The position numbers and the translations under genes were made by a program. 64,000 nt of DNA, taken from the NCBI GenBank assembly GCA_018265615.1, contig JABLYX010000005.1, forward strand, positions 1 to 64,000, in the 5' to 3' direction. This stretch comes from Lentisphaeria bacterium (lineage in GTDB: Bacteria; Verrucomicrobiota; Lentisphaeria; Victivallales; Victivallaceae). The notes beneath the pieces are model-generated. The model was given only the letters and a program-made list of their open reading frames with translations, was not told the DNA's origin and ran no database searches. The first letter of the stretch is position 1. Each line of letters opens with the position of its first letter. Below are positions 61,130 to 64,000 of the stretch, one piece after another.

Positions 61130-61798
61130 TTATTGTGCCTGCTGTCCGACGGGGGAATAACCGGTTCGTTCCTGATCGAAAATCCGCCGGATTTCCTCCT
61201 GGCTTAAGGCCTTGTCAAAGACGCGGACCGCATCCAGCTTCCCTGTGAAGTTCTGCCCGTCACGCTCCTCCCAGCCACGACCGATTACAATGCATTCCCG
61301 GGTCGGTTCGAGCGGGTCATTGAGAGGAGCTTCCGCAAGCAGTTCCCCATTGGCGTAGAGACGGATTTTTTTCATTTCCAAATCCAATATCCCTGCCAGT
61401 AAATACCAGCGGTCGGCAGGAAGATTGCCTTTTTGAACAGAAAACATTTTGGGAGGAGGCCCGGACAACCAGACTCCGAAACCGACTCCCCCGTGATTCC
61501 GGATATAAAGTGAAGTGTGACGCCCCGGTTTGGATATCAGAGCCTGAAACGCTTCTCCGCCTTTGATGCGTTTGGCCCAGCAGAGGAAAGTCAGGCTTTT
61601 TCCCTCCAGAGTTTTGCCTGTCGGCAGCCGGACAAAGTCGCCGGAAGCTTTGAATTCCAAAACCGCTCTGCCGTTATCACTGACGGCCAATTTCCGGCAT
61701 TGCGGGCTGTCGCCGCCGATATTCACAACCGGGTCTGCGGCTCCGAGGCCGGTGACCGCCAGAATGCTCAGAAAGGCGAGGATTCGATGAATTGACAT
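61130..61798 (-). CDS. Secreted LamG/concanavalin-like domain protein, cassette G
   Basis: This 222-residue protein has a signal peptide (MSIHRILAFLSILAVTGLGA). A single LamG jelly-roll covers ~30-205 (LTFLCWAKRIKGGEAFQAL, DRWYLLAGILDLEMKKIRLYANG, GKLDAVRVFDKALSQEEI, the usual end motif). It probably binds a glycan, and has no visible catalytic residues. AAGGA precedes the ATG by eight bases. It follows a pilin gene by 122 bp, with a hairpin between. Confidence 0.8.
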   Translation of the reverse strand: MSIHRILAFLSILAVTGLGAADPVVNIGGDSPQCRKLAVSDNGRAVLEFKASGDFVRLPTGKTLEGKSLTFLCWAKRIKGGEAFQALISKPGRHTSLYIRNHGGVGFGVWLSGPPPKMFSVQKGNLPADRWYLLAGILDLEMKKIRLYANGELLAEAPLNDPLEPTRECIVIGRGWEERDGQNFTGKLDAVRVFDKALSQEEIRRIFDQERTGYSPVGQQAQ

Positions 61799-61835
61799 AA
61801 TGGGATTCCTTGTTTTTTGGTTACTGATACTTTGA

Positions 61836-61853
61836 GCTTATTCAGGAATAAGC
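61836..61853. other. Small hairpin between pilin and LamG genes
   Basis: GCTTATTC and GAATAAGC are exact complements separated by two bases. The stem is short and no T-run follows. It may be a processing or attenuation site that lowers LamG expression relative to the pilin. Confidence 0.35.
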
Positions 61854-61920
61854 CCTTTGTTCCTTTTTCGGAGCGGGGGAGGTATAAATCAGATACAGAT
61901 TCTTCCTTTCTGAAAGCGTA

Positions 61921-62754
61921 TTAGTTGGGCTGACCGAGAGGGTTGTAGAAAAAATCCAATGCGAAATCAAATTCGGTCAAGCTGTAATAGGCATTGGCAA
62001 TACCATACATATCACGGTTTCCGATCCCGGCGGCATGGCCATCGAGAAAAGCCAGCTGCGCCCGGTTTTTATGGCGGAATGCGACATTGTTTCCTGTCCA
62101 TTCGTCTTCACACCGGGAATCCCAGATATTCACTTCCAGTCCGTACGGATGCCGGTACTGATTCGCCTTGGCACTGGTTCCATCGCAGAAAATGATTGAT
62201 TTTGCCGGACGGCGGAGGCGATTCATCTTATATGCCGGGGCATAACCGAGGGTTGACAGTTTGAAATTACTGCTGTTGTTACCCGCCAGTTTTCGAACCA
62301 GGGTCCAGTAGGTGATGGCGTAGGAACCGGCAGGATAGCGCCAATTCGGATTATTTTTTTCCCGGTTCGGCAGCCAGGAAGAAAAACTGGACATGGAAGC
62401 ATATTTCCCCGCTCCCGGTGCGTTCAGAACCGGATTTGAATCAGGGCACAGTAAATTTTTCCGATAAAGCAGCTGCGGTTCGTAAGACAGACCGAGATGA
62501 GAGCGAAACATGCGGTTCTCCAGCCAGCTGCCGCATCCTCCGGTCGTGAAATCAACCGGAACACTCCAGTCATCGGAGTCATTAGCATAGGAAATATTGC
62601 TCAGAGAGAATTGCTTAAGGTTTCCCAGACAGGTAATGGCCCTGGCACGGCTTCGAGCGTTGTTCAGCGCCGGCAACAGCATGGATGCAAGGATCATGAT
62701 GACTGCAATAACAATCAAAAGCTCGATAAGTGTGAATACGGATTTTTTTACCAT
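61921..62754 (-). CDS. Prepilin-like protein, cassette G
   Basis: This 277-residue protein has leader MVKKSVFTLIELL and helix IVIAVIMILASMLLPAL, then NNARSRARAITCLGNLKQ. The C-terminal motif is FRHKNRAQLAFLDGHAAGIG. AGAGGAAGAG serves as ribosome site. It is the longest pilin in the window. It lies 27 bp after the partial gene at 62782 and 122 bp before the LamG gene. Confidence 0.87.
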   Translation of the reverse strand: MVKKSVFTLIELLIVIAVIMILASMLLPALNNARSRARAITCLGNLKQFSLSNISYANDSDDWSVPVDFTTGGCGSWLENRMFRSHLGLSYEPQLLYRKNLLCPDSNPVLNAPGAGKYASMSSFSSWLPNREKNNPNWRYPAGSYAITYWTLVRKLAGNNSSNFKLSTLGYAPAYKMNRLRRPAKSIIFCDGTSAKANQYRHPYGLEVNIWDSRCEDEWTGNNVAFRHKNRAQLAFLDGHAAGIGNRDMYGIANAYYSLTEFDFALDFFYNPLGQPN

Positions 62755-62781
62755 TTTCTCTTCCTCTCTTTTCAGCCATTG

Positions 62782-63999
62782 TCATTTTCGTGTTACTGCA
62801 ATATCGTCGATCCAGCATTTGCCCGCTCCCCATTCGTCGGATTGACGGATTTCCAGCAATGCCGCCCCCAATGTCCGGTCGATGCGGAACGGAACATGAT
62901 AACGGGTCCATTCCGAGTCACGCGACGGATGCAGCCGGGTCAATTCCCATCGTGGAAGATTTCCGGAATCATGAATTCCTCCCAGCAGGATCGGTACATC
63001 GGCATCCGGACAGAGTCCGGCTGTTTTCATCTGAAATGCCAGTGAATACTCGCCGGGTTCCAGTATTCCCAGCTCCGCCGTCGCCGCCAGGGAGCCGAAT
63101 TGAAGCTGGCGCGAATCGATCCGCATGCCGGAAAGACGTACCGACACTTCCCCTGCCGCTTTCTCCTTTCGGTCGAATGCCTGATTCCCTGAAAGACCGG
63201 CAAAGGTTGAAGCGAGATCCGGATACTGCGTCATCAACCGGTTCGGTATCATTTTCCGTTCTGCAGTCGAAAAAGCAACTCCGAAGATTTCCCAGGAAAG
63301 ATCCGGCTGAATACTCTGCCGCCTGGCGGTCAGGTATCCGCAATCAGGCAATGCGGGCGCAGTGCCTTTCCCCGCCCGAAGCTGGAGCGTGAAACTCTGC
63401 CAGTGCCCCGGTAAGCTCGGTTTTGAAGAGACGACACCCGGCAGCGTTGCCACATTCTCTTTGACTGCGACGGCACCGGGTCCTTCCAGAAAACCGACTC
63501 CGGCCGGAGTTTCCGCATTCCAGTCGACGTCAAGTGCCAATGGACGGTCCGGCATAACGTGCCATGCTGCAGAAATCACCCCGCCCTTATTGAATGCGTA
63601 TTCCCGTATTGCCCAGCAGCGGTTCCTGTCATAGGGAAACATGCTCAGGAAACGGAAATAAAGCGCGTCGCCCCGGCGTCGGATGAGGCAGCCGGTTTGA
63701 GGGTCGAGGCGCGGTTGCGCCACCTTGCCCTGAAGAACTCCGGCGGCATCGAGATTCTGATTCCGGAGCAGGAGCTTTCCATCCTGTTTCCTGACCAGCT
63801 CACGTATGTCCCCGGTGCGCCGGAGCCGCAATATGTATTCGTCATTTTCGATTCTGTAACCGGAACTTTCGCCTGCAAGTGTAACTCCGTCATGTTTCAA
63901 CATGGAGCCGATGCCGGATTGCGGTTCGGCCCGGTAAACGGCAGGGCGCAGCTCAACAGCAAAGGTTTCCGGGAATCCTGCCGTCAGAACACTTGGAGT
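62782..63999 (-). CDS. Beta-rich protein with C-terminal carbohydrate-binding domain (partial; N-terminus beyond window)
   Basis: The reading frame has no stop up to the window end at 63999, so the ATG at 63903 is probably internal. The visible 405 residues are beta-rich: LLLRNQNLDAAGVLQG, RPLALDVDWNAETPAG and a C-terminal CBM-like sandwich (GEYSLAFQMKTAGL, YHVPFRIDRTLGAALLEI, WIDDIAVTRK). The end ("WIDDIAV") is typical of CBM-type jelly rolls in secreted glycan enzymes. A catalytic part may lie outside the window. It precedes the pilin gene by 27 bp and makes cassette G resemble the others. Confidence 0.65.
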   Translation of the reverse strand, partial: TPSVLTAGFPETFAVELRPAVYRAEPQSGIGSMLKHDGVTLAGESSGYRIENDEYILRLRRTGDIRELVRKQDGKLLLRNQNLDAAGVLQGKVAQPRLDPQTGCLIRRRGDALYFRFLSMFPYDRNRCWAIREYAFNKGGVISAAWHVMPDRPLALDVDWNAETPAGVGFLEGPGAVAVKENVATLPGVVSSKPSLPGHWQSFTLQLRAGKGTAPALPDCGYLTARRQSIQPDLSWEIFGVAFSTAERKMIPNRLMTQYPDLASTFAGLSGNQAFDRKEKAAGEVSVRLSGMRIDSRQLQFGSLAATAELGILEPGEYSLAFQMKTAGLCPDADVPILLGGIHDSGNLPRWELTRLHPSRDSEWTRYHVPFRIDRTLGAALLEIRQSDEWGAGKCWIDDIAVTRK

Positions 64000-64000
64000 G

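Noticed and set aside
1..64000. CRISPR arrays, transposases, phage genes
   Set aside because: No regularly spaced repeats and no recombinase, transposase or phage structural proteins were seen among the credible genes.

Overview
The window is about 64 kb of GC-rich bacterial chromosome. It is dominated by short genes with a type IV prepilin leader (FTLIELL followed by VIAIIAILA), each lying next to a secreted carbohydrate-active enzyme. This, together with two free-standing secretins, heparinase II/III and GH105-type enzymes, a KduD dehydrogenase and many sugar-responsive regulators, suggests a polysaccharide-degrading member of the PVC superphylum, most likely Lentisphaerota (Victivallis-like). 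That placement is inference from gene content; there is no rRNA or marker gene here to prove it. I saw no tRNA, rRNA, CRISPR array or insertion sequence.

Layout. 1-1629: end of an MFS transporter and an alpha/beta hydrolase. 1641-5348: cassette A (GntR/LacI-type regulator, pilin, secreted protein) behind a consensus sigma-70 promoter. 5373-6935: ABC-F protein with a very short upstream ORF. 7013-11202: cassette B (LacI, secreted unknown, pilin, GH-A glycosidase). 11330-14752: isomerase plus Gfo/Idh oxidoreductase, AraC regulator, pentapeptide-repeat protein. 14876-18810: cassette C (AraC regulator divergent from pilin plus glycosidase). 18876-24490: cassette D (GntR regulator, glycosidase, pilin, with a divergent esterase). 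24491-26356: secreted beta-helix protein. 26477-30497: arginine decarboxylase and its antiporter. 30507-33606: two tandem secretins. 34015-35490: GNAT acetyltransferase and tyrosine phosphatase. 35526-51684: a 16-kb polyuronide locus made of two six-gene operons, each with a pilin gene, and a divergent IclR regulator. 51733-53698: an RtcB2-PrfH RNA repair/ribosome rescue pair behind a promoter and a short leader ORF. 53746-58989: MBL hydrolase, MurC, MsbA-like ABC exporter, DegT aminotransferase. 59167-61085: RlmD-like methyltransferase and RadC. 61130-63999: cassette G (partial secreted protein, pilin, LamG protein).

How the parts fit. Seven pilin-like genes are each within about 80 bp (one within about 120 bp) of a secreted glycosidase, lyase or lectin-like gene, and five of the clusters carry a local regulator, drawn from four unrelated families (GntR, LacI, AraC, IclR). 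The regulators and the visible operator-like palindromes suggest that each cassette is induced by its own glycan. In the large locus, heparinase-like and other lyases and GH105 would release unsaturated uronates, and KduD and related dehydrogenases would feed them towards 2-keto-3-deoxygluconate metabolism. The tandem secretins could be an outer-membrane element serving the pilin-like proteins, but nothing in the sequence proves this.
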